DNA from: Crossiella sp. SN42
GTDB lineage: Bacteria; Actinomycetota; Actinomycetes; Mycobacteriales; Pseudonocardiaceae
Assembly: GCF_023897065.1 (NCBI RefSeq)
Contig: NZ_JAMHIV010000030.1
Span: 1 to 64,000, forward strand
Reading direction: 5' to 3'
DNA length: 64,000 bases
A program made the translations under genes and the position numbers. The notes beneath the pieces were generated by a model. The model was not told where the DNA came from and made no database searches. It worked only from the letters and a program-made list of their open reading frames with translations. How positions within the stretch are numbered: the stretch's first letter is position 1; every line of letters starts with the position of its first letter. This document shows, one piece after another, positions 1 through 9,115 of this stretch.

Positions 1-550
1 GGCTGGCTCGCGGCGACGTGGGCTCGACGCGCCGGGTGGCGAGGCACCTCTGATCGACGGCTGCGGCTGCTCGTCGGGCGACCTCGGCCGCTTGCCCGGC
101 GACCTCACCCCACGGCCTCGGCGACCGGCGACTGCCGACCGGTGACTGGCGAGCAGCGACTCCGGCCTGCCTGCCCCCTGGCCCGTCGACGGCCGGTGCG
201 CCTGCAACCGGCGGCCGGTGTGCCGGTGACCGATGTGCCTGCAACCGGCGACCGGTGTGCCAGCGACCAGTGGGCCGGTGACCGGCGCCCAGCGGCCTTG
301 GCTGCTGAGCTCAGCGACCGCGCGTTGCCGCCCCTGACGGGGTCCGCCGCCGCCACCGTTCCTCTGCGGAACGCTCGAACCCCGGTTTTGGTTGCCTTTC
401 GTTTTGGATCACTGCGCTCGATCGGGTGAACCGGGGCGGGACTGGGGTGGTGGGGTCAGCATAACCGCTGGTCGGGGGTGGGGCGGGAGTGGGCCGCGGG
501 GCCGGCCGCCGGAGGGGTTCGTGCGGGCTCTGGCGGCCGGGGGGCGGGGG
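1..550. other. No confident gene; degenerate short repeats
   Basis: Open frames exist on both strands, but they have arginine/proline-rich, low-complexity translations with no recognisable domain. The sequence is built from recurring short words such as GACCGGCGA and CCGGTGTGCC. The clearest case is an imperfect 37-bp tandem pair at 201-237 and 238-274, both starting CCTGCAACCGGCG. I see no gene here; it is most likely a spacer upstream of a neighbouring locus. Confidence 0.5.
201..274. repeat. Imperfect 37-bp tandem duplication
   Basis: Two adjacent 37-bp copies begin CCTGCAACCGGCG and share CCGGTGTGCC ten bases further on. They diverge mainly in their last third. They lie in the gene-poor left edge and no function is evident. 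Confidence 0.5.
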
Positions 551-1204
551 TTACTTGGGCATGAGGACTGAGTCGATGAGGTAGACGGTGGCGTTGGCGG
601 TGTGCACGCCGCCGCAGATGACGTTGGCGTCGTTGGCCTTGAGGGTGTTGCCTGCGCCGGTCACCTTCAGCACGCCGGTCTGCACCGTCTTCTGGTCGCC
701 GGCGATCTTGTCGGGGGTGATCTGGCCGGGGAGGACGTGGTAGGTGAGGATCTTGGTCAGCAGGGCGTCGTCTGTTTTGAGCTTTTCGATGGTGGCCGCG
801 TCGATCTTGGCGAAGGCCGCGTCGGTGGGGGCGAAGACGGTGAACTCGCCGCCGTTGAGGGTGGAGACCAGGTTGACCTTGGGGTTGAGCTTGCCGGAGA
901 CGGCGCTGACCAAGGTCTTGAGCAGGGGGTTGTTGCTCGCGGCGACCGCGACCGGGTCCGCCGCCATGCCGGTGACCGAGCCGCCGCCGCTGGGGACCTG
1001 CTTGGCGTAGTCGGCGCAGCCGGGGCCGACCAGGTCGCGGGCGGGGTCGGCCATCGCGCTGGAACTGGGGGCCGCGGCGCTGCTGGGGGCGGCCGCGGGA
1101 GTGCTGGAGTTGCCTGCCATGTCGCCGGAACCGCAGGCCGCGGCGAGCAGGGCGATCGAGGCGACGCCGAGGGTGGCGGTGGTGCGGCGGGCGATGTTGG
1201 TCAT
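551..1204 (-). CDS. Secreted fasciclin-domain lipoprotein
   Basis: A 217-residue protein begins with a positively charged, hydrophobic leader ending LLAAAC (Cys24), which looks like a lipoprotein signal. A serine/alanine/proline-rich linker follows. The fasciclin (FAS1) domain covers roughly residues 85-217, with the H1 motif [11 protein letters not shown] and the terminal H2-like YLIDSVLMP. The family includes mycobacterial MPT70/MPT83 surface proteins and is usually linked to adhesion or cell-envelope roles. I chose the ATG at 1204 because it starts the signal peptide and has a GAGAGAAG ribosome site just upstream; a longer in-frame reading from 1282 has no signal sequence. There is no obvious link to the biosynthetic genes. 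Confidence 0.85.
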   Translation of the reverse strand: MTNIARRTTATLGVASIALLAAACGSGDMAGNSSTPAAAPSSAAAPSSSAMADPARDLVGPGCADYAKQVPSGGGSVTGMAADPVAVAASNNPLLKTLVSAVSGKLNPKVNLVSTLNGGEFTVFAPTDAAFAKIDAATIEKLKTDDALLTKILTYHVLPGQITPDKIAGDQKTVQTGVLKVTGAGNTLKANDANVICGGVHTANATVYLIDSVLMPK

Positions 1205-1319
1205 GACTGGCTTCTCTCTTCCGGATGGTCGGTCGAACACCTCGCATTCGGCGCCAGGGGGAACACGGATCGGGTCCATCACCGACCGTTATTCCTTCGT
1301 TACCTCTGGTGGGGCCTGA

Positions 1320-1880
1320 ACCGGCTGCGGCGGGGCCACGGCTGCCGCGGCACTGTTGGCGCGCACCATCGGCGGCGACCGGCTGGCCACCGACCCCAGC
1401 GCCGCCGCGGCCCTGCTCGCGCACGCCGACGGCCTGCCCCAGGTGCTGCACAACGTGGCCGCCCGGCTGGCCGCCCGCCCCGACTGGACCCTGGCCACCG
1501 CACTCGTCGAGGCGCATCTGCTCGAACCGGTCGCCGAGGGCCGGTATCGGTTGCGCGCCCCGCTGCGCCGCTCCGCCCGCGCGCACGCCCTCACCGAGGA
1601 CGGCGAGTCCGCCTGCCACGCCGCGCTGTCCCGCCTGGTCCGGCACCACCTGGACACCGCGGCGCACTGGTCACCGGCCGAGGACGGCGACCGGTGGGCG
1701 CTGGTCGCCCAGACCGAGCGGGTGCCGGAGGTGCCCTCGGCGGAGCTGGCCCGGTTGCTGGCCGAACGCGCGGCGCGCCGAACACAGGCGGTCCCCGCGC
1801 CCGCCCCGGCTGGGGGATCGGGGGAACGCGGGGACGCCCGTGGCCGGTGGTGGGGGTGTGCACCGGCCGGTCCGGTCGCT
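1320..1880 (+). pseudogene. Remnant of an AfsR/SARP-type regulator (NB-ARC part)
   Basis: The frame opens after a stop at 1317-1319 and reads AALLARTIGGDRLATDPSAA, then AHADGLPQVLHNVAARLAA. This matches the conserved stretch after the nucleotide-binding core of AfsR-like STAND regulators (GLPLAL..AGARLAARP). A YRLRAPLRRSARAHA segment resembling the winged-helix/ARC2 region follows. There is no start codon in a sensible place, no SARP DNA-binding domain and no Walker motif. The frame continues into the 3' end of the convergent ABC permease without a natural stop. It is best read as a decayed fragment, perhaps of a former cluster regulator; the intact homologue lies at 52768-50927. Confidence 0.55.
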
Positions 1881-2698
1881 CAGGTGAGCAGCCGACGCTG
1901 GAAGGAACGCAGGGCCAGCGCGCCGATGACCACGGTGCCCGCGATGATCACGGTGAGGGACACCGCGATCGGCATGTGCGGCACCTCTGGGGTGAACACC
2001 GCGCGCAGCGTCTCGCTGGCGTAGACCACCGGGTCGATGAGCACCAGGGCTTGCAGCCACGGGATCGGGTGCAGCGCGGCCCACGGGTAGTAGACGCAGC
2101 CGAGCAGGGTGGCCGGCACCATGACCAGGTTGATCAGCAGGCTGGTCTGCCCGATGTCGAACAGGGTGCCCAGCAGCAGTCCGATGCTCGCCGACAGCAG
2201 CGGCAGGAAGACCAGGCAGGCCAGGAACAACGGCCAGTCCGCGATGTGCACGCTGGGCGCCAGGCCCGGCGCGTGCAGCAGGAACACCAGCGGGAAGACC
2301 ACCAGTCCGGACAGCACCCCGTTCACCGCGCCCCAGGCGATCTTCTGCAGGCCCAGCGCCCACAGCGGGAACGGCGCCAGCATGCGGTCCTCGATCGCCC
2401 GGCCGAAGGACAGCTCGCGCACCAGTCCCAGGGTGACCACGGTCATCGCGTTGAGCACCACCGCGTTGCCCACCATGCCCGGCACCAGCACCGAGGAGAA
2501 CGCCGAGCCGAGCAGGCCGGGCGAACCGGCGCCGCCGGCGCTGATGGTGGGCAGCACGTAGGTGAACACCAGCGCGAACAGCGCGGGCTGCATGGCGGTG
2601 TGCAGCACGAAGGAGAAAGCGTTGCGGCGCAACAGGTGCAGCTCCCTGGCCAGCATGGCCCAGAACACCCTCGACTGGCGCGGCACGGCGGCGGTCAT
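1880..2698 (-). CDS. ABC-2 type permease of a drug/polyketide exporter (DrrB-like)
   Basis: This 272-residue membrane protein has about six hydrophobic segments and the ABC2_membrane layout of DrrB-type export permeases. It carries the family-typical region RELSFGRAIEDRMLAPFPLW before the central helices. Its ATG at 2698 overlaps the TGA of the upstream ATPase gene (ATGA), so the two are translationally coupled and form one exporter. Position at the cluster edge, next to a divergent glycosyltransferase, fits export of and self-resistance to the glycosylated product. That substrate is inferred. Confidence 0.88.
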   Translation of the reverse strand: MTAAVPRQSRVFWAMLARELHLLRRNAFSFVLHTAMQPALFALVFTYVLPTISAGGAGSPGLLGSAFSSVLVPGMVGNAVVLNAMTVVTLGLVRELSFGRAIEDRMLAPFPLWALGLQKIAWGAVNGVLSGLVVFPLVFLLHAPGLAPSVHIADWPLFLACLVFLPLLSASIGLLLGTLFDIGQTSLLINLVMVPATLLGCVYYPWAALHPIPWLQALVLIDPVVYASETLRAVFTPEVPHMPIAVSLTVIIAGTVVIGALALRSFQRRLLT

Positions 2699-3660
2699 CC
2701 GGCGTACTCCTTTCCGGTCAAGGCGAGGTAAGCGCTCTCCAGGCTGGGCGTGACGGTGGTGACGTCGCGCACGCCGAGGCCGCGCGCCGCCCCCGCGGTG
2801 ATCAGGCCGCCGAGCAGGCCGTCGGTGTGCGCGGCGAAGACCCGGATCCGGTCGCCGTCGACCTCGGTCTTGCGCACCCCCGGCGGCAGCTCCGGCAGCG
2901 TGAGGTCCTGGGCGGGGCCGTCGTAGCGGACGGTCAGCACGGTGTCCCCGCCGGTCCGGGTGGTCAGCGCGGAGACCGTGTCGCAGGCCAGCACCCGGCC
3001 GTGGTCGATGATCGCCACCCGGTCGCAGAGCTGCTCGGCCTCGGCGAGGTGGTGGGTGGTCAGCAGCACGGTCAGGCCGTCCCGCTGGTACTCGCGCACG
3101 GTCTGCCACAACGAGATCCGGGTCTGCGGGTCCACCCCGGCGGTGGGCTCGTCCAGGAACAGCACCTCCGGCCGGTGCATCAGCGCCCGCGCGATGGCCA
3201 CCCGCCTGGCCTGCCCGCCGGAGAGCTCGGTGACCATGGCCCGGCTCCGGTGCGCCAGCCCGCCGCGCTCCAGCAGCTCGGCGGCCCGCCGCCGGGCGGC
3301 CGAGGCGGTCAGGCCGAAGTAGCGGCCGCGGAAGACGAGGTTCTCCAGCACGTTCAGCTCCCGGTCCAGGTTCCCGGCCTGGGACACCACGCCGATCCGC
3401 GCCCGCACCCGCACCGGGTCGCGCACCACGTCGATCCCGGCCACGCTCGCGCTGCCGCCACTGGGCCGCACCAGCGTGGTCAGGATGCCGATCGTGGTGG
3501 ACTTGCCTGCCCCGTTCGGGCCGAGGATGCCGAACAGCTCGCCGGTCCTGACCTCGACGCTGATGCCGTGCAAGGCTTCCACCGGGCCGCTGCGGCTGCG
3601 GTAGGTCTTGCGCAGCGCCACGGTCCGCAGCACTGGCTCCGCACCTCGTTCCCCGCTCAC
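2695..3660 (-). CDS. ABC transporter ATPase (DrrA-like)
   Basis: The 321-residue ATPase has Walker A GPNGAGKST (about residues 45-53), Q-loop region VVSQAGNLD, signature LSGGQARRV, Walker B VLFLDEPTAGVD and the switch His in LLTTHH. The C-terminal 80 residues carry the DrrA-type domain ending in LESAYLALTGKEY. The chosen start is GTG at 3660; another GTG 13 codons inside (PVLRT) is possible. It partners the permease at 1880-2698. Upstream, at 3683-3702, are GCAA/TTGC repeats similar to the MarR-type element found elsewhere in the cluster. Confidence 0.9.
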   Translation of the reverse strand: MSGERGAEPVLRTVALRKTYRSRSGPVEALHGISVEVRTGELFGILGPNGAGKSTTIGILTTLVRPSGGSASVAGIDVVRDPVRVRARIGVVSQAGNLDRELNVLENLVFRGRYFGLTASAARRRAAELLERGGLAHRSRAMVTELSGGQARRVAIARALMHRPEVLFLDEPTAGVDPQTRISLWQTVREYQRDGLTVLLTTHHLAEAEQLCDRVAIIDHGRVLACDTVSALTTRTGGDTVLTVRYDGPAQDLTLPELPPGVRKTEVDGDRIRVFAAHTDGLLGGLITAGAARGLGVRDVTTVTPSLESAYLALTGKEYAG

Positions 3661-3682
3661 CCCAGCAGCATGACCCCGATAT

Positions 3683-3702
3683 TTGCCTAACGCAAGCAAG
3701 TT
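3683..3702. promoter_or_regulatory. Possible MarR-type operator between exporter and GT1
   Basis: TTGC-CTAAC-GCAA is an exact 4-bp-arm inverted repeat, followed directly by GCAAGTT. On the minus strand it reads ACTTGC..G.GTTA..CAA, close to the element upstream of 11034. It lies just upstream of the exporter start. Similarity to the other two sites is partial, so this is tentative. Confidence 0.35.
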
Positions 3703-3710
3703 GTCCTGGC

Positions 3711-3755
3711 GTTTCAGCACGCCCCCAGCGCCGTCCGAGGTCCACGCCGAAACCT
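3711..3755 (+). promoter_or_regulatory. SARP box and -10 for GT1
   Basis: Heptads GTTTCAG (3711), CCCCCAG (3722) and GTCCGAG (3733) are spaced exactly 11 bp apart. Ten bases after the third comes the hexamer AAACCT (3750-3755), and seven bases later the ATG at 3763. The geometry matches the other putative SARP boxes here and implies a leaderless transcript. Confidence 0.6.
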
Positions 3756-3762
3756 GGTCGCC

Positions 3763-4935
3763 ATGCGCGTGCTGTTCACCACCTGGGCCTGGCGTTCGCA
3801 CTACAACCCGCTGGTCCCGCTCGGCCACGCGCTGCGCGCGGCAGGGCACGAGGTCATGGTCGCCAGCCACCCGTCCTTCGCGGACTCGATCACCGCCGCC
3901 GGTCTGCCCGCGCTGCCCGCCGGCCCCGAGGTCGACCTGCCCGAGGTGCTGAGCGCCGCGATCCGCACCAGCACCTGGCGGCCCAGCCCCGGGGCCCTCC
4001 CCCAGGCCGACAACCCGCTGCGCCGCCGCAAGGGCCTGACCGTGCTGCGCCTGGCCGCCGACAGCGCCACCGCGATGGCCGGGGACACCCGCCGCTTCGC
4101 CGAGTCCTGGCGACCGGACCTGGTGGTGTACGAGCCGATGGGCTTCCTCGGCCCGGTGCTGGCCCGCGCCATGGGCATCCCGTCCCTGCGCCAACTGTGG
4201 ACGGTGGACTTCCTGGCCGACATCCCCGAGGTGGAACAGGAGATCCTGGGCGAGCTGGCCGCCAGCCTCGGCGCGGACACCCCCAACGCCCTCGGCGACC
4301 GCACCCTGGACCCCTGCCCGCCGAGCCTGCGCGGCCCCGGCGACTACGAACGCCAGCCCATCCGCTTCGTGCCCTACAACGGCCCCGCGGTGCTGCCGCA
4401 CTGGCTGCGCACCCCGCCCCGCCGTCCCCGGGTCTGCGTCACCTGGGGCACCTCCATCGACGGCATGGGCCTCAACGACTACTTCCTCGCGCCCCAGGTG
4501 GTCCAGGCCCTGGCGGAGCGGGAGGTGGAGGTGGTGGTGGCGGTGGTCAACGGCCAGCGCGAGCTCTTCGGCGACCTGCCGCCCAACGTGGTGCACCTGG
4601 GCCCGGTGCCGCTGGACCTGTTGCTGCCCAGCTGTGTCGCGGTGGTGCACCAGGGCGGCGGCGGGACCACGATGACGGCGATGAAGGCGGGCATCCCGCA
4701 GTTCGTGCTGCCGTACCTGCCGGACACCACGTTCAACGCCCGGCACATCGCGGCCACCGGGGCGGCGCGGTGGGTGTGGGGCGGGACGGCGGACGCGTCG
4801 GTGCTGCGGGCGGAGCTGGCGGAGTTCCTGGACGGGCTGGCGGGGTATCGGGCGGGGGCGGAGCGGTTGCACGCCGAGCACCTGGCGCAGCCGAGTCCGG
4901 CGGAGGTGGTGTCGGTGCTGGAGCGCGCGGGCTGA
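3763..4935 (+). CDS. Glycosyltransferase GT1 (family 1, antibiotic type)
   Basis: A 390-residue GT-B enzyme. The N-terminal half starts MRVLFTTWAW and carries the acceptor-side motifs WRPDLVVYEP and LDPCPP. PYNGPAVLP and VCVTWGTS mark the domain junction, and the C-terminal HQGGGGTTMTAMKAG is the diphosphate-binding motif for an NDP-sugar donor. It shares this set of motifs with GT2, GT3 and GT6 in this window, so they are paralogues specialised for different sugars or positions. It is transcribed alone, divergently from the exporter, with a SARP-like box directly upstream. Donor and acceptor cannot be told from sequence. Confidence 0.92.
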   Translation: MRVLFTTWAWRSHYNPLVPLGHALRAAGHEVMVASHPSFADSITAAGLPALPAGPEVDLPEVLSAAIRTSTWRPSPGALPQADNPLRRRKGLTVLRLAADSATAMAGDTRRFAESWRPDLVVYEPMGFLGPVLARAMGIPSLRQLWTVDFLADIPEVEQEILGELAASLGADTPNALGDRTLDPCPPSLRGPGDYERQPIRFVPYNGPAVLPHWLRTPPRRPRVCVTWGTSIDGMGLNDYFLAPQVVQALAEREVEVVVAVVNGQRELFGDLPPNVVHLGPVPLDLLLPSCVAVVHQGGGGTTMTAMKAGIPQFVLPYLPDTTFNARHIAATGAARWVWGGTADASVLRAELAEFLDGLAGYRAGAERLHAEHLAQPSPAEVVSVLERAG

Positions 4936-5045
4936 CCGTGGTGCGGCAGCACGGAGCAGGTCGGGCCGGCTAAGTGCGCGGTCCGCGGCACGCCTAGACT
5001 GTACGGCCCGGCGGGGAGGCGAGCCGGGTCGAAGGGGGCAACGCC
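4936..5045 (+). promoter_or_regulatory. Promoter region of the GHKL gene
   Basis: The 110-bp gap contains a -10-like TAGACT at 4995-5000 and a strong ribosome site GAAGGGGG just before the GTG at 5046. No three-heptad SARP box is present, unlike the biosynthetic operons on either side. Confidence 0.4.
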
Positions 5046-8000
5046 GTGGACCGGTCGCACACCTACAACCTGATCATCAACTCGTCGATCACCGGGTCCG
5101 ATGTCGTACAGGCCAGGGACATCGGCGCGGCACCGGCCGCCGAGGCCGACATCTGGCGGCACGTGCACCCCGCGGCCGATGCCGCGCTGTACCGGGAGAG
5201 AACCGCCGAAGTGGTCACCCGGTTGAGCGAAATTCGGCAGGCGGTGGACACGGTGCTCGCCGCCGATCCGTGGCAGGACCCCGGTTATCCGGCACGGTTC
5301 CTGCACGAGCTGCACTGGCTGCTGGGCGACATGGAGCTGAGCGCGGCCGAGGCCGCAGTGCTCGTGCTGCTGCCGTTCCTGCGCGTGACGCACGACCGGC
5401 GACTGGCGGCCGCGCTGTCCGGTGTACGCCCGGCGGAGCTGACCCCGGAACCGGGCGACGAGGCGGAAAGGGCGGAGTTCGACTCGTTCGCGGCAGGCTT
5501 CGCGCCGCTGCGCGAACGGGCTCGGCTGCGGCCGGAGGCAGCGCCCGCGATCGGCTGGTGGCTGTTCCACCGCTGGCTCCGCCACCGGAACCCAGCCGCC
5601 GAACCCGGCCAGGTGGCAAAGCTGCTGAACCTGCTCGGGGAACCGGCGCTGGCGCTGGAAGAGACGTTCGCGGCAGAGCGGATGTTCCTTCTCCTGCAAG
5701 GACTTCGCCGTGGTCCAGGGGTCTGCAACCCGGAGTTTCTCGGCAACTTCCCCGCCGAGGACCGACTGCGCGCACCCGGGCGGCAGAAGTTGCGCGGCAG
5801 ACAACTGGCCCTGCTCGCCGCGCTGGCCCACGGCATGGCCATCGAACTGACCGCCCTGCCGGAGGTGGTGGGCGAACACCTGGGCATCCCGCACCCGGTC
5901 ACCCCGGAGGACCTGCGCCGGACCCTGGCGGCCGTGAAATGGGGCGGCCCACCGGAACTGCCGGTGCTCACCGCACGCTGCGAGCACGAGGCCGTGGTGG
6001 AGGCGCTGCGCGAACACACTGCCCGCCTGGACGAACTGCTGCACGAGGCACACCTCGCCGCGGGCGCCCCACTCGCCAAGACCCTTCCCACCCGGTTCTC
6101 CGCCGACCAGGTCACCGGCACCTTCGCGGGCTACGCACGTTTCCGGCACAGCAGCACCGGCGTCCGGAGCCTGCTGATGGGCGTTCAGCTGTACAAGGAC
6201 CCGGACCTGGCCATCCGCGAGCTCTACCAGAACGCCCTGGACGCCTGTCGCTACCGCACCGCCCGCACCGAATACCTGGACCGCACCCACCCGGCGACCT
6301 ACGACTACACCGGCCGGATCCGGTTCGAGCAGGGCGTGGACGACCAGGGCAGGCACTACGTCGACTGTCACGACAACGGCATCGGCATGGGCACCGCCGA
6401 ACTGCGCGGTGTGTTCTGCGACGCCACCGCGCGCTTCACCGACCAGGACGACTACCGCCACGAACTGGCCCGCTGGCAACAGCTGGCGCCGCCGGTGACG
6501 CTGTACCCGAACAGCCGCTTCGGCATCGGCGTCTTCAGCTACTTCATGCTGGCCGACGAAATCCTGGTGACCACCTGCCGAATGGGCATGGACGGCATAC
6601 CAGGGCCCGTACTGGAAGCGGCGATTCATGGGCCGGGGCATCTGTTCCGCATCGAGCAGCGGGCGGAGCGTGGGGCGGAGCCGGGGACGCGGGTGCGGTT
6701 GTACCTGCGGGATCCGGAGCGGTGGTCTTGCGTGGAGGTGCTGGAGCGGTTGCTGGGGATCGCGGAGTTCGAGACGACGGCGGAGGACGGGGACCGGGTT
6801 GAGACGTGGGCGCCAAGGCGGCTGCGGAGCCGCAAGGCTCCCGAGGAGAGGTTCGGGCTCAACGCCTACGGGGAGCTCGTACCATGGGATGGGGCGCCAG
6901 CGGGGATCCAGGTCATCTGGTGTGAACATGGTGGCGGTGTGCTGGTGGACGGGCTGGTGGTGGAGCCCTCCGAGCGTCGGCCACCATTCGGAACTTCGTC
7001 CTCGGGGCTTTCCGGCGTGGTGGTCAACCTGTTCGGCCCCGCCGCTCCTCGCAAGCTGTCGGCGGATCGAACAGAGGTGCAGGACGAAGATCTGCCCAGC
7101 CGAGTAGGCGAGGTATTGGAAGTTGCGATAGGCCCACTGATCGCCATGAACGGGTCTCTTCCGAGCTACGGGTGGATATGCGAGTTGGCCAGAACGAACG
7201 TAGCGCTGGCAGACCACTTCACGCTGGCTACTGCAGAGGCTGGCCTGCAACTACAAGGTGGCTCATTCACCTTCGACATGACCCGCGCGGGTTGTTTCTC
7301 ACGAGACTGGCACATCCTCAACAAGTACGGTGTTCGGCAGGGCATCGCAAATCTCGCGAAGTGGGTTGGGGCGACGCACTTCCCAGTGCCGGATCACATC
7401 TTGTTGTGGCGCTTGCTCGCCAACAGGGTCACACAGGCCCTCCGAGTGCTCACTGCGCTCGACCCGACTCTGTCCGAGGTCACTGTGCGCGTAGCGCGTC
7501 CGTCCGACGAGATGCTACTTGTCTTGGACAGACAAGGGGGATGGCTCGATCAGTGGACTAGCGTATCGGATCAGGACATTGCCAGCTTCGCGCACCGCAT
7601 GGGCGTCACCTCGACGGAGGTGTCCGCCGTCGCTCGTCAACTGGGGTTCGACAGCGCATCCACCAGCGCTGGCACACCACGTCCTGCAGAAGTCGATGAC
7701 CTGCGCAAAGCGCAACGGTCGTGGCAGGTGAACGCTGAGGAGGTCGCTCGTCAATGGCGTGCACGGGGTATAGATGTCCCTGAGGCGGTTGTGCGCATTG
7801 TCGCCAACGGTGAGGACACGTGGTTCTTGCAGCCGGACCCCGAGGACCAATACTACTGGCTTGATCCCAATAGTGCCGTTCCTGCTGGACATCTCGCCCT
7901 TGCCAGCCTGAACTCCGGTCGCCCGGTATCCGAGGTCCGCACGAGACTGGAACAGCTGGGATTTCGCGTCGACACGGTCAACCTGCCGGAGTATCCGCAG

Positions 8001-8759
8001 GCGGAGGTCGTGACGTTGCTCAGCGGTAACAGAACCAGGCGATCACGGTGGCTAACCCGCGGTGAGCCGGTGCCGCCAGGCCACATCATGCGGTCCTCAG
8101 CTGATTTGGGAATGTCCGTGGCCACCGTGCTGGAGCAGCTGGAGCGCTTCGGTTTCGAGGTGCCCGTGCTCCCAGCTAACGCCACTGCAGCCGAGCATGT
8201 TCTGTTGGGTGACTATCAGCTCTCCGGCCCAATACCCGCGCAGCACCTAGTGCGCTCGGCAGATGTCCTGGGAGTTACGATCTCGCAGGTGGTCGGGCGA
8301 CTTCGAGACTACGGCTTTCTCATCGAGGTCGACCCGCCTGCCCAACCCAGTCCGGATGAGCGGAACCTGTTCGGCCCCCGCGGCCCGATGCGCTGGGCAG
8401 ACGTCACCAGCAACACCTCGATCACCCTGGCTGAGGTGGTTGTGGCCGCTGTCGAGCTTCGCATGCCCCTTGAAGAGGCCGTGCGCCATGTCACCCACTA
8501 CGGCTTCTCGCTGTCAGCGACGGAGCTGCCAGACGGACTTACCTTTGACCTCGCGTGCGAGCTCCTGGAGTGCCAAGCCGTCGAAGGTGGCAGCGTCATC
8601 AGTAGAATCGACAACTCGCTCGAAGAATTCCTGGATGGTGCACTGCGTCTGGGCGTGTCGATCGACCAGCTCGTCTCCTGGTGGCGCGGCCTCGGCATCG
8701 ACGTGCCCGACCCCCGGATCGCCCTCCGCGCGGCCCTGGCCCGCGTCCCCCGCGCCTAG
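5046..8759 (+). CDS. GHKL/HSP90-like ATPase with repeat C-terminus (conflict-system type)
   Basis: This 1237-residue protein starts with a short motif, NSSITGSDVVQARDIGA (residues 12-28), of the VVQARDI kind common at the N-terminus of actinobacterial STAND/GHKL conflict proteins. The GHKL ATPase lies at about 365-560, with the N-box IRELYQNALDACRYR and G1 box DNGIGMG. The last 390 residues hold about seven copies of a helix unit of the form (A/L)xxLGVSxxxVxxxLxxxGFxV, starting near 848, 885, 952, 1017, 1071, 1135 and 1199. These probably form winged-helix-like adaptor repeats. Codon third positions are clearly less GC-rich from about 7070 to 8650 than before, suggesting mosaic origin. The nearby SARP boxes skip this gene. 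A biosynthetic role is unlikely; a signalling or defence role is inferred from domain type only. Confidence 0.7.
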   Translation: MDRSHTYNLIINSSITGSDVVQARDIGAAPAAEADIWRHVHPAADAALYRERTAEVVTRLSEIRQAVDTVLAADPWQDPGYPARFLHELHWLLGDMELSAAEAAVLVLLPFLRVTHDRRLAAALSGVRPAELTPEPGDEAERAEFDSFAAGFAPLRERARLRPEAAPAIGWWLFHRWLRHRNPAAEPGQVAKLLNLLGEPALALEETFAAERMFLLLQGLRRGPGVCNPEFLGNFPAEDRLRAPGRQKLRGRQLALLAALAHGMAIELTALPEVVGEHLGIPHPVTPEDLRRTLAAVKWGGPPELPVLTARCEHEAVVEALREHTARLDELLHEAHLAAGAPLAKTLPTRFSADQVTGTFAGYARFRHSSTGVRSLLMGVQLYKDPDLAIRELYQNALDACRYRTARTEYLDRTHPATYDYTGRIRFEQGVDDQGRHYVDCHDNGIGMGTAELRGVFCDATARFTDQDDYRHELARWQQLAPPVTLYPNSRFGIGVFSYFMLADEILVTTCRMGMDGIPGPVLEAAIHGPGHLFRIEQRAERGAEPGTRVRLYLRDPERWSCVEVLERLLGIAEFETTAEDGDRVETWAPRRLRSRKAPEERFGLNAYGELVPWDGAPAGIQVIWCEHGGGVLVDGLVVEPSERRPPFGTSSSGLSGVVVNLFGPAAPRKLSADRTEVQDEDLPSRVGEVLEVAIGPLIAMNGSLPSYGWICELARTNVALADHFTLATAEAGLQLQGGSFTFDMTRAGCFSRDWHILNKYGVRQGIANLAKWVGATHFPVPDHILLWRLLANRVTQALRVLTALDPTLSEVTVRVARPSDEMLLVLDRQGGWLDQWTSVSDQDIASFAHRMGVTSTEVSAVARQLGFDSASTSAGTPRPAEVDDLRKAQRSWQVNAEEVARQWRARGIDVPEAVVRIVANGEDTWFLQPDPEDQYYWLDPNSAVPAGHLALASLNSGRPVSEVRTRLEQLGFRVDTVNLPEYPQAEVVTLLSGNRTRRSRWLTRGEPVPPGHIMRSSADLGMSVATVLEQLERFGFEVPVLPANATAAEHVLLGDYQLSGPIPAQHLVRSADVLGVTISQVVGRLRDYGFLIEVDPPAQPSPDERNLFGPRGPMRWADVTSNTSITLAEVVVAAVELRMPLEEAVRHVTHYGFSLSATELPDGLTFDLACELLECQAVEGGSVISRIDNSLEEFLDGALRLGVSIDQLVSWWRGLGIDVPDPRIALRAALARVPRA

Positions 8760-9106
8760 TCCCCCTGCGCCCAAGCCGCCACCGGCAGCGACAGGTACAC
8801 GCCGAAGTCCGCCAGTCCGGTGGCCGCCGCGATGTCGGCGTGCAACCGGTCCACCCGTTCCTGCCGGTTGGCGGCCCGGCTCTCGAACCACTTCGACTTG
8901 ATCTCGATCACCACGTCCAGCCCGCAGCGGTCCAGTGGCCCCAACTGCCGGAACCGGATCTCCACATCCCCCGGCTGCAAATCGCCGTCGTAGGGCTCCT
9001 CCGGGCACTCCACCGCCACCGACACCAGGTGCGGCAACACCGAGCCGAGTTCGCGGAGGAGCGACTCGGCGACCTGCGGGGCATGAATGACTTCCACGAG
9101 CGGCAC
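8756..9106 (-). CDS. Small hypothetical protein, tautomerase-like
   Basis: This 116-residue protein starts from GTG at 9106. Its first residue after Met is proline (MPLVEVIHAP), and the layout resembles the 5-carboxymethyl-2-hydroxymuconate isomerase/4-oxalocrotonate tautomerase fold, where Pro1 is the catalytic base. The similarity is weak and judged by eye. Its stop codon overlaps that of the convergent GHKL gene in the palindrome CTAG. It may have arrived together with that gene. Confidence 0.5.
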   Translation of the reverse strand: MPLVEVIHAPQVAESLLRELGSVLPHLVSVAVECPEEPYDGDLQPGDVEIRFRQLGPLDRCGLDVVIEIKSKWFESRAANRQERVDRLHADIAAATGLADFGVYLSLPVAAWAQGD

Positions 9107-9115
9107 CGGACCACT

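Noticed and set aside
201-274. Tandem repeats as a possible CRISPR array or origin
   Set aside because: Only two imperfect direct copies with no spacers, no cas genes and no dnaA-box-like words.
142-429. A 95-codon plus-strand frame at the left edge
   Set aside because: Open to the window edge but made of short DNA repeats; no ribosome site or domain.
602-2731. A 709-codon open frame on the plus strand
   Set aside because: It is antisense to the fasciclin and ABC genes, has arginine/glycine/alanine-rich low-complexity translation and no domain; typical shadow of GC-rich codon bias.
4479-7250. A 923-codon minus-strand frame opposite GT1 and the GHKL gene
   Set aside because: Spans two well-supported genes and their promoter gap and has no recognisable domain.
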